The notes: a model not told the origin generated them from the letters alone. DNA of 64,000 nucleotides from an uncultured Bacteroidales bacterium (GCA_900316245.1 ONCE01000001.1:62001-126000); one strand, 5' to 3'. Counted from the first letter of the stretch, positions 8,494 to 17,077 are shown. Program-made: numbers and translations.

Positions 8494-9651
8494 TTAAGCC
8501 GACAGCGTCTGAGCCCATTCACGGGGGGAGATGCCCATGATTTCCGTAAAGGTACGGGAGAATACGGTGGGGGAGGAGAAGCCGCATTGGGTGGCCAGGT
8601 CCTGTAGTTTAAGATTCGGATTCTGCTCCTTCAGGCGCTTGGCTTCTTCAATGCGGTAACGGTTAACAAATTGGTAGAAGTTGCAGCCGAATTCGTTGTG
8701 GATGAACTGGGACAGGTAGGTGCGGTTCATAGGCAGTACGGCCTGCAGGTCGATGAGCTTGAAACCCGGGTTGAGGTAAGGTTTCGCATCGGCCATCCAG
8801 GCTTCCACTTTGGCCCGGTTGACATCGTCGGAACCGGAAGATTCAGGGAACAGATTATTGTCCTGAGCCTTCACCTTTTCTCCCTGGCGGATCAGGGCCC
8901 AAGGGTCCGGTCTGTAGATGATCTGTTCCGTAGCGTAGGACAGAATGACCAGCACCAGCCACTGCTGGGTAAAGCCGCGGGTGTGGCTGTGGGTGGCACA
9001 CATATACACATAGACGATGCCCAAGAGGATCACCATAATCAAGTAGCGAATAATCCATTCCAGGCTGATGTTGTCCAGGGTGGAGTAGTTTTCTTCGCAC
9101 CAGACCTGGTAGGCGTGCATATGATTGAGCAGCAGGAACAGCATCGTAAAAGGATAGAGGGCTATGATGGGCGCCAGTCTGGCGGGCAGGATATAGTCCA
9201 GGGCCACCAGGGCAAACATGGGCAGGAGGTACACCATACTGCGTTTCCAGTTAAGCCATCCGGGCCTCAGCACCTCTGCGGGATACAGCAGCATTACCCA
9301 ACACAGGATGTTGCCGAAGAGAAGTTCGTGGGTGCTGAGTTCGTAAGCGCCCATATTCATCACGGGCGTGGGGGATGTCATCCAGGAGAGTAAATAGAGA
9401 CCGTCCAATATGCCCCAGGTGGCCAGTGCCGTTCCCCACACCTTGCGGATACGGAGGCCCTCGGAATGCTTGAAGATGATGCAGGCTCCGGTAATCTCGA
9501 TGGTGGTGGCTGCTGCCGTTAATATGGGGGTGATGACGTTGTCGAAGTAATCATCGGAGATAAAATGAGCCAACCACAGGCTCAGCAGTACACACACAGT
9601 GAGTACTGTGGCGAAGAGAATGCCGGCTTTGTGTTTGATGATCCATCTCAT
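8494..9651 (-). CDS. AraC-family regulator with integral-membrane sensor domain
   Basis: A 385-residue regulator. Residues 1 to about 250 hold around seven hydrophobic helices (for example IILFATVLTVCVLLSLWLA-like at the start, a LLYPAEVL region, LLPMFALVALDYILP, and YLIMVILLGIVYVYM). Residues about 285-385 form an AraC DNA-binding domain with two helix-turn-helices: LIDLQAVLPMNRTYLSQFI and LQDLATQCGFSSPTVFSRTF, followed by the GISPREW ending usual in AraC proteins. This 7-TM plus AraC layout recurs in Bacteroidales. It probably senses a membrane or periplasmic signal and binds DNA at the membrane, but neither ligand nor targets can be read here. It is monocistronic. Confidence 0.88.
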   Translation of the reverse strand: MRWIIKHKAGILFATVLTVCVLLSLWLAHFISDDYFDNVITPILTAAATTIEITGACIIFKHSEGLRIRKVWGTALATWGILDGLYLLSWMTSPTPVMNMGAYELSTHELLFGNILCWVMLLYPAEVLRPGWLNWKRSMVYLLPMFALVALDYILPARLAPIIALYPFTMLFLLLNHMHAYQVWCEENYSTLDNISLEWIIRYLIMVILLGIVYVYMCATHSHTRGFTQQWLVLVILSYATEQIIYRPDPWALIRQGEKVKAQDNNLFPESSGSDDVNRAKVEAWMADAKPYLNPGFKLIDLQAVLPMNRTYLSQFIHNEFGCNFYQFVNRYRIEEAKRLKEQNPNLKLQDLATQCGFSSPTVFSRTFTEIMGISPREWAQTLSA

Positions 9652-9693
9652 AGCCCGGCTAAGTTAGGAAGAAAAATTGGGAAATCCTAAAAT

Positions 9694-9727
9694 AAAAAGT
9701 TCTGCTGCCCGGGGGAGGCAGCAGAAC
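9694..9727 (-). terminator. Terminator of the histone-H1-like gene
   Basis: GTTCTGCTGCC (9699-9709) pairs with GGCAGCAGAAC (9717-9727), an 11-bp stem. On the - strand it is followed by a T run (9698-9694), downstream of the gene ending at 9763. Confidence 0.85.
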
Positions 9728-9762
9728 CAACCAATAAAAAAGTCTTGTTGAAAAGTTTCGCT

Positions 9763-9915
9763 TTAGATGCTCTTCTTGCGATACTCCTTACCGATCTTCT
9801 CGAGGGCGAGGGTGGCTTTGCGAACGCGAGCCTTTGCGGCCTTGTTCTCAACCTTGTCGATGTCCTTTTCGATGGCAGCAATCTGCTCCTTGATCTTAGC
9901 AATAATAGATTCCAT
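9763..9915 (-). CDS. Small basic histone-H1-like (Hc1-type) protein
   Basis: A 50-residue, Lys- and Ala-rich helical protein, MESIIAKIKEQ to the end KEYRKKSI, similar to the small proteins annotated as histone H1 in Bacteroidetes (shared pattern: NKAA, xxRARKAxLxxEK, KEFRK). It probably binds nucleoid DNA non-specifically, by family analogy. I chose the ATG at 9915-9913: the open frame continues upstream, but that extension runs into the tRNA gene and has no family resemblance. A possible promoter and a clear terminator frame it as a single gene. Confidence 0.75.
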   Translation of the reverse strand: MESIIAKIKEQIAAIEKDIDKVENKAAKARVRKATLALEKIGKEYRKKSI

Positions 9916-9964
9916 TGTTTTGTTAGTTTTAAGATGATTATTGTAATGTGTTATGTTTCTTGCG

Positions 9965-9995
9965 CTAAGGTAAGAATAAAACAGGAAAAAACAAA
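9965..9995 (-). promoter_or_regulatory. Possible promoter for the histone-like gene
   Basis: On the - strand, TTTG (9995-9992), a 19-bp spacer, then TACCTTAG (9972-9965), one mismatch from TAnnTTTG. It lies about 50 bp upstream of the start. Confidence 0.4.
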
Positions 9996-10026
9996 TATTT
10001 TTGCGGTTTTCATCCGGGTGAAATGC

Positions 10027-10056
10027 AAAAAAGCGCCTGATGAACAGACGCTTTTT
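10027..10056 (-). terminator. Terminator after tRNA-Ser
   Basis: AAAAAAGCG (10027-10035) pairs with CGCTTTTT (10049-10056), immediately beyond the tRNA 3' end on the - strand, with a T run in the transcript. Confidence 0.75.
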
Positions 10057-10057
10057 G

Positions 10058-10144
10058 CGGTGAGTGAGGGATTCGAACCCCCGTTGCGCTCGCACGCAAA
10101 CCTGTTTTCGAGGCAGGCTCCTTCAACCACTCGGACAACTCACC
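10058..10144 (-). tRNA. tRNA-Ser (anticodon CGA)
   Basis: An 87-nt class II tRNA. The 7-bp acceptor GGTGAGT / ACTCACC is perfect, T8 follows, the anticodon loop is CTCGAAA (anticodon CGA, reading UCG), a long variable arm is present (TTTGCGTGCGAGCGCAA), and the T loop is TTCGAAT. The anticodon stem has one C-A mismatch next to the loop. No CCA is encoded; the discriminator is G. Confidence 0.93.
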
Positions 10145-10157
10145 TGCTTAGGGGTTG

Positions 10158-10187
10158 CAAAGTTACGAAAAAAATTGAACTCTGCAA
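10158..10187 (-). promoter_or_regulatory. Promoter of tRNA-Ser
   Basis: On the - strand, TTG (10187-10185), a 19-bp spacer, then TAACTTTG (10165-10158), a full match to TAnnTTTG, 13 bp before the tRNA 5' end. Confidence 0.7.
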
Positions 10188-10191
10188 TTTC

Positions 10192-10380
10192 CTACTTGAA
10201 CCACTCTGTGAGGTGGTCTTTGGCGTAGAGGTAGTAGACGGCTATGCCCACCCAGCTGGTGGCCAGCACCAGGATGCTGCAGATAAGTTTTCCAACCAGG
10301 GAGATGGGTTTCTTGAGAATGTCGATGACGGCCAGGACGGCCAGGACAAGACCTGCAATGTAAAGAATGGTTCCAAGCAT
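10192..10380 (-). CDS. Small two-helix membrane protein, PLDc_N-like
   Basis: A 62-residue protein with two hydrophobic helices (about 3-21, ILYIAGLVLAVLAVIDIL; about 32-52, LICSILVLATSWVGIAVYYL) joined by a KKPISLVGK loop. The second helix and following YAKDH resemble the phospholipase-D-nuclease N-terminal (PLDc_N) family found as stand-alone small membrane proteins. It is an inner-membrane protein; no activity can be inferred. The predicted -7 box is 28 bp upstream. Confidence 0.72.
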   Translation of the reverse strand: MLGTILYIAGLVLAVLAVIDILKKPISLVGKLICSILVLATSWVGIAVYYLYAKDHLTEWFK

Positions 10381-10407
10381 AGTGTGAGGTTTTTAGGTTT
10401 ATCTCTG

Positions 10408-10415
10408 CAAATATA
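10408..10415 (-). promoter_or_regulatory. -7 element for the small membrane protein gene
   Basis: TATATTTG on the - strand, an exact TAnnTTTG match, 28 bp upstream of the start. No good -33 TTTG is seen. Confidence 0.5.
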
Positions 10416-10502
10416 ACAAAAAATCGGAATGGTTATCGTCCTCCGCCGACTCGTCCCTCCTTCACAGGGCCTTGCTACGGTGCAAAGATGAGATTTTATT
10501 TC

Positions 10503-10510
10503 TATATTTG
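10503..10510 (+). promoter_or_regulatory. -7 element for the M13 peptidase gene
   Basis: TATATTTG, an exact TAnnTTTG match, 23 bp upstream of the ATG at 10534. The -33 element is weak. Confidence 0.55.
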
Positions 10511-10533
10511 CTGAGGAAATTAACTAAGAGACA

Positions 10534-12369
10534 ATGAAAAAGGTTTTTGTATTAATGGCCATGTGCCTTACGTTCACGGTGATATCTTGCCGTAAAGATG
10601 ACATGGAAGGGAAAACAGATCCGCTTCCGTTCCCGATGGACGATTACAAGGACCTGTCCGTATCGCCCGGTGACGATTTCTTCTCTTACTGCAACGGTAC
10701 ATGGTACAAGAATACTCCCACGCCGGCAACGGGAACCGTGGGAGGAGTTTACGATGCCCAAAGGGCCATGGTCCAAAGGGTGGAGGAAATGAAAAATGAC
10801 GTGCCGGAAGTTCGTCGTTTCTTCGAGGGCATGGATCACATGTGGGACACCCCGGAAGCCTCCATGGCCTATGTGCAGAAACTGGTGGATGCTATACCGG
10901 TGCCTCAAAACCATGAAGAGGCGTTCCGCTATGCTGGAAAACTGCTCATGGAAGGAGTGCCAACAATAGTGGAAATGTTACTGGTATGGCAGGATGGAAA
11001 AAACGTTTGTTCCGTATTTCCCGCTACCGATAAGCCTATAAAGCCATCGGACACGGAGACACTGGAAGATTTGGTTCCCGTCACTCAGACTAAATCCGGT
11101 GAAGACGGAGTTATTTCCCAAATTGTTAAGGGAATGGGTCTCGATATGGAAAACATATACGTTGCACCTTCTGTCGTCTCTACCTTTGAGTCATTCAGCA
11201 CCTGGAGCCTGGAAGATTTGTATCAATCCCTAGTTATGGGTGTGAAACGTCATCTGTATCCATATGTGAGCAGTGAGGCGTTGGAGGAAAGCAATAGCTG
11301 GAAACCTACCCCGCTTACCGAAGAATCCGCCAAGCTAAATGCACGCATGAAGTTTGCATATCCCATATCCTACCACCTTGTGCAGAAATATTTCCCGGCT
11401 TCCATAAAGGAAAAGTACCTTGTAATGACCAAGGAAGTAGTGGAGGCGTTCAGGGAGCGCCTCGTGGCCCTGGATTGGATGAGTGAGACTACAAAGAACA
11501 ACGCCATCAAGAAGATTGATGCAATGCAGCTGTTTGTTGGCTACCCCGACGAGTGGTGCATGGACGGTATCCCCAAGATTGAAGACTGCGAAACTTTTGT
11601 TGAAATCTACCACAGGCTGTCTGCGGCAAAAAACAAACTGCAGGGCTGCCTGAAGGGGAGCAGGGACTCTTTCACGCAGCATATTTTGCTCTATGTCCTT
11701 ACCGACGACGAAGGTATGGTGCCCACAGACCTTACGCTGGTAAATGCCATGTATGATCCTGCCTCCAACAGCATCATGATCTATCCTGCCATGATGATGA
11801 GCCCGGTCGCAAGAGAGGGTATTACGGAAGCCCATACCTATGCCGAGTTTGTTCTAATCGGTCATGAGATCACCCACGGATTCGACCAGAACGGAGCACT
11901 TTACGACGAGATTGGGAGCAAGAAGAACTGGTGGACGGTTGCCGACAAGTTGGCCTTCGAACGGAAGCAGAATAACCTTATAAACTGCTACGGTCACATG
12001 GAATATGACCCAGAGCGTCAGCCCGCCGTCTTCAGCGACGGCACCCGTACCCTTGGAGAGAATATTGCAGACCTTGGAGGTTTTCTTACAGTACTGGATG
12101 TGTACAAAAAGAAACTTGTGCAGGAGGGTTATACCGGGGATAATTACAATGCGCAGCTACGGAAGTTCTATGAATCCTATGCCGATTTCTGGCGTGTAAA
12201 ATATGGCGACGAAAAGCTCTCAGATTTGATGAAGAGCGATGTCCACTCCGTTGCCCGACTTAGGGTGAACGGTGTAGTGATGAATACAGACCTCTGGTAC
12301 GAACTCTACGGAGTTAACCGTAACAATGTCCTCTACCTTGCAGAGGACGAGCGCACCTATATCTGGTAA
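10534..12369 (+). CDS. M13-family zinc metallopeptidase, lipoprotein
   Basis: A 611-residue neprilysin/PepO-type endopeptidase, probably degrading short peptides at the periplasmic or outer face. The first 19 residues are a lipoprotein signal (MKKVFVLMAMCLTFTVISC). The body has the M13 layout: PGDDFFSYCNGTWYKN near the start, the zinc motif HEITHGFDQNGA (about 443-454), the second zinc motif ENIADLGG (about 509-516), and the C-terminal LRVNGVV and final IW that are conserved in M13. Full length is slightly below the usual 670. Base use is more AT-rich than the flanking housekeeping genes. It is single and convergent with the epimerase gene. Confidence 0.93.
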   Translation: MKKVFVLMAMCLTFTVISCRKDDMEGKTDPLPFPMDDYKDLSVSPGDDFFSYCNGTWYKNTPTPATGTVGGVYDAQRAMVQRVEEMKNDVPEVRRFFEGMDHMWDTPEASMAYVQKLVDAIPVPQNHEEAFRYAGKLLMEGVPTIVEMLLVWQDGKNVCSVFPATDKPIKPSDTETLEDLVPVTQTKSGEDGVISQIVKGMGLDMENIYVAPSVVSTFESFSTWSLEDLYQSLVMGVKRHLYPYVSSEALEESNSWKPTPLTEESAKLNARMKFAYPISYHLVQKYFPASIKEKYLVMTKEVVEAFRERLVALDWMSETTKNNAIKKIDAMQLFVGYPDEWCMDGIPKIEDCETFVEIYHRLSAAKNKLQGCLKGSRDSFTQHILLYVLTDDEGMVPTDLTLVNAMYDPASNSIMIYPAMMMSPVAREGITEAHTYAEFVLIGHEITHGFDQNGALYDEIGSKKNWWTVADKLAFERKQNNLINCYGHMEYDPERQPAVFSDGTRTLGENIADLGGFLTVLDVYKKKLVQEGYTGDNYNAQLRKFYESYADFWRVKYGDEKLSDLMKSDVHSVARLRVNGVVMNTDLWYELYGVNRNNVLYLAEDERTYIW

Positions 12370-12397
12370 GTATACTATCGGCCTCCACCGCCGCGTC

Positions 12398-12454
12398 GCA
12401 CCCTCTGGTCCTCTGCCCGGGCGTTCCCCAGGGCAAACAGGACCAGAAGGGTGC
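12398..12454. terminator. Long hairpin between convergent genes
   Basis: GCACCCTCTGGTCCT (12398-12412) pairs with AGGACCAGAAGGGTGC (12439-12454) with one bulged base, and a shorter inner stem. It has no T run, but sits where transcripts of the M13 gene and the epimerase gene converge, so it probably stabilises or ends both mRNAs. Confidence 0.55.
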
Positions 12455-12491
12455 TAAAGAATAGTTTAAGTCTTGTGGCGTTTACGAAAGA

Positions 12492-13622
12492 CTACAGCGG
12501 AATGACGCCGATGCCGGGACGGTCGGGCAGGGAGAGTTTGCCGTCCACTACCTTTACGCCGTCAAAGCGGTCGTTGGCAATGAGGAGGTTGCCATCCAGG
12601 TCTGCAAAGTCTACGTACGGGGAGAACTGGGCGGCGGCGCTGACGGCGCAGGAGGTCTCCGTCATACAGCCCACCATCACTTTCATACCCAGTGCGCGGG
12701 CCATGTTGGCCATCTTCCAGCCCTCGCGCATACCGGTGCACTTCATCAGCTTGATGTTGATGCCGCTGTAGGCTCCCATCAGGGACGGGATGTCCTTCAT
12801 ACGCTGGATGCTTTCATCGGCAAAGATGGGGAGGGGACTGTGCTCGGTGAGCCAGGCTATGTCGTCCAGGCGCTCCTTGGGCATAGGCTGCTCTACCATC
12901 ACGATGCCGTGCTCCTTGAGCCAGAAAATCTCGTCCAGGGCTTTGTTGCGGTCTTTCCAACCCTGGTTGGCGTCTACGGCCAGCGGAACGTCCGTGACGG
13001 TGCGGATGGTCTCGATCATCTGCTCGTCCGTATCCAGGCCCACTTTAACCTTGAGGATATTGAATTTTCCAACGGCTTCCAAAGTCTTTTCCTTGACCAC
13101 TTCCGGCGTATCGATGCCGATGGTGAAGGTGGTGGAAGGAGCCTTGGCGGGATCCAGGCCCCAGAGGCGGAACCAAGGCTGGCCCAGCAACTTGCCCACA
13201 AGGTCGTGCAGGGCAATGTCAATGGCGCACTTGGCGGCTCCGTCACCCTCTGAAAGGCTGTCCACATAGTTCAGGATGTCCTCCATCATAAAGGGATCGT
13301 TGAACTGGGAAAGGTCTACCTTGTTCAGGAAGTTGGTGACCGATTCCACGCTCTGGCCCAGATACGGGGGCATGGAGGCCTCTCCGTAGCCGGTGATGCC
13401 CTCCCATTCCAGTTCTACCTGCACGTCCGGGGTGGTGGTGCGGCTGTAGCTGGCCACGGTGAACACGTGGGCAAGCTTAAGTTCGTAGGGGAAGAACTTC
13501 AGGTGAAGTTTGCCGTCTCCTTTGACAATGTTAAACTTCTGCGGGCCGCCGGTGCAGCCTACGAGGCCGGCGCCCAGGGCTGCCAGACCTGCCGTTTTCA
13601 GAAAGTCTCGTCTATTCTGCAT
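12492..13622 (-). CDS. Dipeptide epimerase (L-Ala-D/L-Glu type), enolase superfamily
   Basis: A 376-residue enolase-superfamily enzyme. The start carries a twin-arginine-like signal (MQNRRDFLKTAG) with a possible lipobox (LVGC, Cys23), so it is exported. The catalytic set of the muconate-lactonising subgroup is present: KVKVG (Lys191, Lys193), Asp217 and Asn219 in DANQGW, Glu244 in VEQP, Asp269 in ADES and Lys291 in NIKLMK, with DLDGN near the end. Its stop-side neighbour is empty, while its start overlaps the NlpC/P60 hydrolase gene by 11 bp. That hydrolase type releases L-Ala-gamma-D-Glu from murein peptides, the substrate of this epimerase class, so the two probably form a murein-peptide scavenging pair. 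Exact dipeptide preference is inferred. Confidence 0.88.
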   Translation of the reverse strand: MQNRRDFLKTAGLAALGAGLVGCTGGPQKFNIVKGDGKLHLKFFPYELKLAHVFTVASYSRTTTPDVQVELEWEGITGYGEASMPPYLGQSVESVTNFLNKVDLSQFNDPFMMEDILNYVDSLSEGDGAAKCAIDIALHDLVGKLLGQPWFRLWGLDPAKAPSTTFTIGIDTPEVVKEKTLEAVGKFNILKVKVGLDTDEQMIETIRTVTDVPLAVDANQGWKDRNKALDEIFWLKEHGIVMVEQPMPKERLDDIAWLTEHSPLPIFADESIQRMKDIPSLMGAYSGINIKLMKCTGMREGWKMANMARALGMKVMVGCMTETSCAVSAAAQFSPYVDFADLDGNLLIANDRFDGVKVVDGKLSLPDRPGIGVIPL

Positions 13623-14562
13623 AATAGGGATTGGTTATAGTCGTGTTGAGGCCTTCCTGCTTGTCAATGTAAGGAAGGATGCGGTCTCCGAAGAGGTATC
13701 GGCCCGTATTGTAGGCGTCGTAGTAGGGGTCCGAAGGATCGAAGCTGCCTATCTGCACCAGGCCCATCGAATGGAGGAAGCGGTTGTTGCCCAGGTAGAA
13801 CCCTACGTGGGAAGGGCGGGGAGAACCGTCTTCCCTGTATCGGCCAAAGAAAACGAGGTCTCCGGGAACCAGCTGGGAACGGTCGTTGATGCGCTCTCCG
13901 GTGAGGTAGATCTGGCTGCAGTCGCGCGGGATGATGATGTCGTGCATAAAGAGGGCTGTGCGTACGAAACCGCTGCAGTCCATGCCCTTGGGAGACATCC
14001 CGGCCCAGAGGTAGGGGAAGCCCATCATGCTCCGGGCGGTCTCCAGGATGGCTTCGGCACTCTGGTCCAGACCTTTTCTCCATTCGGCCTCCGTCTGGGC
14101 GATGCTCTTGTTTACATATCCTTTTCGGCCATCCGGGAATTCAACCTGGAACCATTTTCCTTTCTTGCCCACGAACTTGAGGCGGTCTCCGGCCACTACG
14201 TCCGATACCACGGGGCTCTTTTCCGAGGGCTGCCTGTAGATGACTCCGGTGAGGGCGGTGACCACCACCTTGGGGGCGGCGTTCCAGGCGCTGTAGTTCT
14301 CCTTGCTCATCCTTGTGATGCCGGCGTAGTGCACCCAGCCGGTGTAGTTGTCCGGGGTTTGCACCTGCGGCCAGGGATTGCCGTTTTCGCTCATCTGCAG
14401 TACGTGAACGGGCGTTCCCAGCAGAGCCTGGGACACCATTTCGGCATCAAAATCTGCGGTGCGGCGGAGGTTGCAGACGGAGATGTTCACTACTCCGTAC
14501 TCTTGGGCAAAAACGGAAAGGCAGCAGAAGGCTGCTAAAAGGAGTGTGGTCAGTCGTTTCAT
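13612..14562 (-). CDS. NlpC/P60 (C40) murein endopeptidase with SH3 domains
   Basis: A 316-residue exported cysteine peptidase, probably cutting gamma-D-Glu-diaminopimelate bonds. A signal peptide ends about residue 20 (SVFAQ). Two bacterial SH3-like segments follow (about 21-90 and 97-155, the latter with GDRLKFVGKKGKWFQV). The catalytic C40 domain occupies about 170-300, with Cys196 in GMDCSGFVR, His252 in RPSHVGFY and a third polar residue His264 in RFLHSMG. It overlaps and is co-transcribed with the dipeptide epimerase. The -7 box is only 4 bp from the ATG, which suggests a leaderless mRNA. Confidence 0.93.
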   Translation of the reverse strand: MKRLTTLLLAAFCCLSVFAQEYGVVNISVCNLRRTADFDAEMVSQALLGTPVHVLQMSENGNPWPQVQTPDNYTGWVHYAGITRMSKENYSAWNAAPKVVVTALTGVIYRQPSEKSPVVSDVVAGDRLKFVGKKGKWFQVEFPDGRKGYVNKSIAQTEAEWRKGLDQSAEAILETARSMMGFPYLWAGMSPKGMDCSGFVRTALFMHDIIIPRDCSQIYLTGERINDRSQLVPGDLVFFGRYREDGSPRPSHVGFYLGNNRFLHSMGLVQIGSFDPSDPYYDAYNTGRYLFGDRILPYIDKQEGLNTTITNPYYAE

Positions 14563-14566
14563 ACCT

Positions 14567-14574
14567 CAAATATA
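14567..14574 (-). promoter_or_regulatory. -7 element abutting the NlpC/P60 start codon
   Basis: TATATTTG on the - strand with only AGGT between it and the ATG at 14562. The pnp terminator lies immediately upstream, so this must be a separate promoter if it is real. Confidence 0.5.
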
Positions 14575-14576
14575 AT

Positions 14577-14604
14577 AAAAAAAGACATCCGAAGATGTCT
14601 TTTT
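14577..14604 (-). terminator. Terminator of pnp
   Basis: AAAAAGACATC (14579-14589) pairs with GATGTCTTTTT (14594-14604) around a 4-base loop. It reads as stem plus T run on the - strand, just past the pnp stop. Confidence 0.9.
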
Positions 14605-14626
14605 CTTAAATTATTTAGAAATAGTC

Positions 14627-16957
14627 CTAGAATACGTCGGACTCGTTGTTCTTGGACTCTTCGTTTTCGAAGCGGGGCTTGCGGGGACGGTCCTCGTGGC
14701 GAGGTCCGCGGTCTCCGTCACGGCGGGGCTTGCGGTCGCGGTCTCCATCACGGCGGGGTCCGCGGTCACCGCCCTCGCGGCGCGGGCCACGGGGCTCACG
14801 CTTGGGCTCCACATAGCCTTCGGGCTTCTCGGTGAGGGCGCGCATGGAGAGGCGCATCTTGCCGGTCTTGGGATCGATCTCGAGGAGCTTCACATCTACC
14901 TCGTCACCCACCTTGAGCACGTCTTCCACCTTGTCGGTCTTGCCCCAGGCAATCTCGCTCACGTGGAGGAGACCTTCCTTACCGGGCAGGATCTCGATGA
15001 AGGCGCCGAATTCCAGGATGCTCACCACCTTGCCGTGGTACACCTGGCCGGCCTCGGGAACGGCGCAGATACCCTTGATACGCTCCAGAGTGGCATCCAT
15101 AGCAGCCTTGTCGGTGCCGAAGATGTCCACGACACCCTTGGTGGTGCCGTCTCCGTTGTCCACCTCGTCGATGGTGATGGTGGTGCCGAATTCCTTCTGC
15201 ATACCCTGGATGGTCTCGCCACCCTTGCCGATGATGGCACCGATGAACTCGGCAGCCACCTCGATCTGAACCATGCGGGGAACGAAGGGCTTGTAGTCCT
15301 CACGCGGCTCGGGGATGGTCTTGAGCATCTCGCCCATAATGTGGAGGCGACCCTGACGGGCCTGCTCCAGGGCTTTCTCCAGTACTTCGTAGGACAGGCC
15401 GTCCACCTTGATATCCATCTGGGTGGCGGTGATGCCGTCCTTGGTACCGGTTACCTTGAAGTCCATATCACCGAGGTGGTCCTCGTCACCAAGGATATCG
15501 GTGAGGATGGCGTAACGGTCGTTGGGATGGGTCTCGTCGGTGATCAGGCCCATAGCCACACCGGCTACCGGCTTCTTGATCTTGACACCGGCATCCATCA
15601 GGGCCAGGCAGCCGCCGCAGACGGAAGCCATGGAGGAAGAACCGTTGGATTCAAGGATATCGGAAACTACGCGTACGGCGTAGGGGAATTCAGGAGCCGT
15701 GGGAATGACGGGCTTGAGGGCGCGCATAGCCAGGTTACCGTGGCCGATTTCGCGGCGGCCGGTGCTACGCTGGGGCTTGGCTTCACCGGTGGCGAAGGGA
15801 GGGAAGTTGTAGTGCAGGACAAACTGCTGGTCGTCCTGGATGAGCACCTCGTCCATCTCCTTCATATCCATCTTGGTGCCCAGGGTGACGGAAGCCAGGG
15901 ACTGGGTTTCACCGCGGGTGAAGATGGCGGAACCGTGGGCGCAGGGCAGATAGTCTACCTCGCACCAGATGGGACGCACCTCGTTGGTGGCACGGCCGTC
16001 CAGGCGCTTGCCCTCGTCCAGGACGAGGTTGCGCATGGCCTCTTTCTCCACGTCGTGGTAGTAGCGGTCAATCATGGCACCCTTGAGCTCCAGGTCTTCC
16101 TCGGAGAACTGGGCCTTGAATTCGTCGCGGATGGCGTTGAAGCCGTCTTCGCGCTCGTGCTTGGGCTTGGCGCTCTTGGCGAGTTCGTAGCACTTGTTGT
16201 AGCAAGCCTCGTGGACGGCGGTCTTGAGGGCCTCGTCCTCTTCATCGTGCGGGTAGTCGCGCTTGTTCACGTCCGTACCCAGCTCCTTCATGAGCTCCTT
16301 CTGCACGCGGCAGTGCTTCTTGATTTCTTCGTGGGCGAACTTAATGGCCTCCAGCATATCGTGCTCGGAAACCTCGTTCATTTCGCCTTCTACCATCATG
16401 ATGTTTTCCTCGGTAGCGGCCACCATCAGGTCGAGGTCTGCGCGCTTGTTGTCTTCAAAGCCGGGGTTGATCACGAACTGACCGTCGATGCGGGATACGC
16501 GTACTTCGGAGACGGGGCCGCCGAAGGGGAGGTCAGAGGTTGCCAGGGCGGCGGAGGCAGCCAGGCCGGCGAGGGCGTCGGGCTGGATGTCCTTTTCGGC
16601 CGAAATGAGCATCACGTTTACAAAAACTTCCAGGTGGAAGTCACTGGGCCAGAGCGGACGGATGGGACGGTCCACCAGGCGGGCGATGAGCACCTCGTAG
16701 TCGGAGGGACGGCTCTCGCGCTTGAGGAAGCCTCCGGGGAAACGGCCGGCGGCGTAGTATTTCTCACGATAATCCACGGTGAGGGGCATAAAGTCGGTAC
16801 CCTCTTTCACCTCCGTGGCGCAGGTGACGGTGGCCAGCAGCATAGTGCCACCCATTTTCACAACGGCAGAACCGGCAGCCTGTTTGGCGAGTTTTCCGGT
16901 TTCGATCTCGATTACCCTTCCATCGGGTAATTCAATGGTTTTTTTGATAATGTTCAT
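14627..16957 (-). CDS. pnp: Polyribonucleotide nucleotidyltransferase (PNPase)
   Basis: Phosphorolytic 3'-5' exoribonuclease of the RNA-decay machinery. The 776 residues comprise two RNase PH domains ([17 protein letters not shown] in the first; [23 protein letters not shown] and the [18 protein letters not shown] segment in the second), then a KH domain ([13 protein letters not shown]) and an S1 domain ([28 protein letters not shown]). The last 67 residues or so are a low-complexity Arg/Gly/Asp/Pro tail with repeated RRDGDR blocks, longer and more basic than the usual PNPase tail; the DNA coding for it is an imperfect 30-bp tandem repeat. It lies downstream of rpsO, the classic rpsO-pnp order, but a hairpin separates them. 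Confidence 0.97.
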   Translation of the reverse strand: MNIIKKTIELPDGRVIEIETGKLAKQAAGSAVVKMGGTMLLATVTCATEVKEGTDFMPLTVDYREKYYAAGRFPGGFLKRESRPSDYEVLIARLVDRPIRPLWPSDFHLEVFVNVMLISAEKDIQPDALAGLAASAALATSDLPFGGPVSEVRVSRIDGQFVINPGFEDNKRADLDLMVAATEENIMMVEGEMNEVSEHDMLEAIKFAHEEIKKHCRVQKELMKELGTDVNKRDYPHDEEDEALKTAVHEACYNKCYELAKSAKPKHEREDGFNAIRDEFKAQFSEEDLELKGAMIDRYYHDVEKEAMRNLVLDEGKRLDGRATNEVRPIWCEVDYLPCAHGSAIFTRGETQSLASVTLGTKMDMKEMDEVLIQDDQQFVLHYNFPPFATGEAKPQRSTGRREIGHGNLAMRALKPVIPTAPEFPYAVRVVSDILESNGSSSMASVCGGCLALMDAGVKIKKPVAGVAMGLITDETHPNDRYAILTDILGDEDHLGDMDFKVTGTKDGITATQMDIKVDGLSYEVLEKALEQARQGRLHIMGEMLKTIPEPREDYKPFVPRMVQIEVAAEFIGAIIGKGGETIQGMQKEFGTTITIDEVDNGDGTTKGVVDIFGTDKAAMDATLERIKGICAVPEAGQVYHGKVVSILEFGAFIEILPGKEGLLHVSEIAWGKTDKVEDVLKVGDEVDVKLLEIDPKTGKMRLSMRALTEKPEGYVEPKREPRGPRREGGDRGPRRDGDRDRKPRRDGDRGPRHEDRPRKPRFENEESKNNESDVF
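14707..14758 (-). repeat. Tandem repeat coding for the PNPase RG-rich tail
   Basis: Two 22-bp copies beginning CGCGGTCTCC (14707-14728 and 14737-14758, 21 of 22 identical, period 30) encode the repeated RRDGDR blocks of the PNPase C-terminus. A degenerate third copy may follow at 14761. Confidence 0.75.
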
Positions 16958-17015
16958 TATAACTTCTATTACGTCTTTATCGTCTTGCCCCCAATGGGCA
17001 TAGTCTTTTAATTTG

Positions 17016-17057
17016 AAAAGGGGGCGGGAGTTCAGCCTGGCTGAAATCCCAACCCCC
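17016..17057 (-). terminator. Hairpin terminator after rpsO
   Basis: On the - strand, GGGGG, then a GGGATTTCAGCC / CTGAACTCCC stem, closes on CCCCC and is followed by TTTT (17019-17016). It lies between rpsO and pnp; it could be partly read through, as in other rpsO-pnp loci. Confidence 0.65.
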
Positions 17058-17077
17058 GTGTTTTCCTATCCTTTTGC

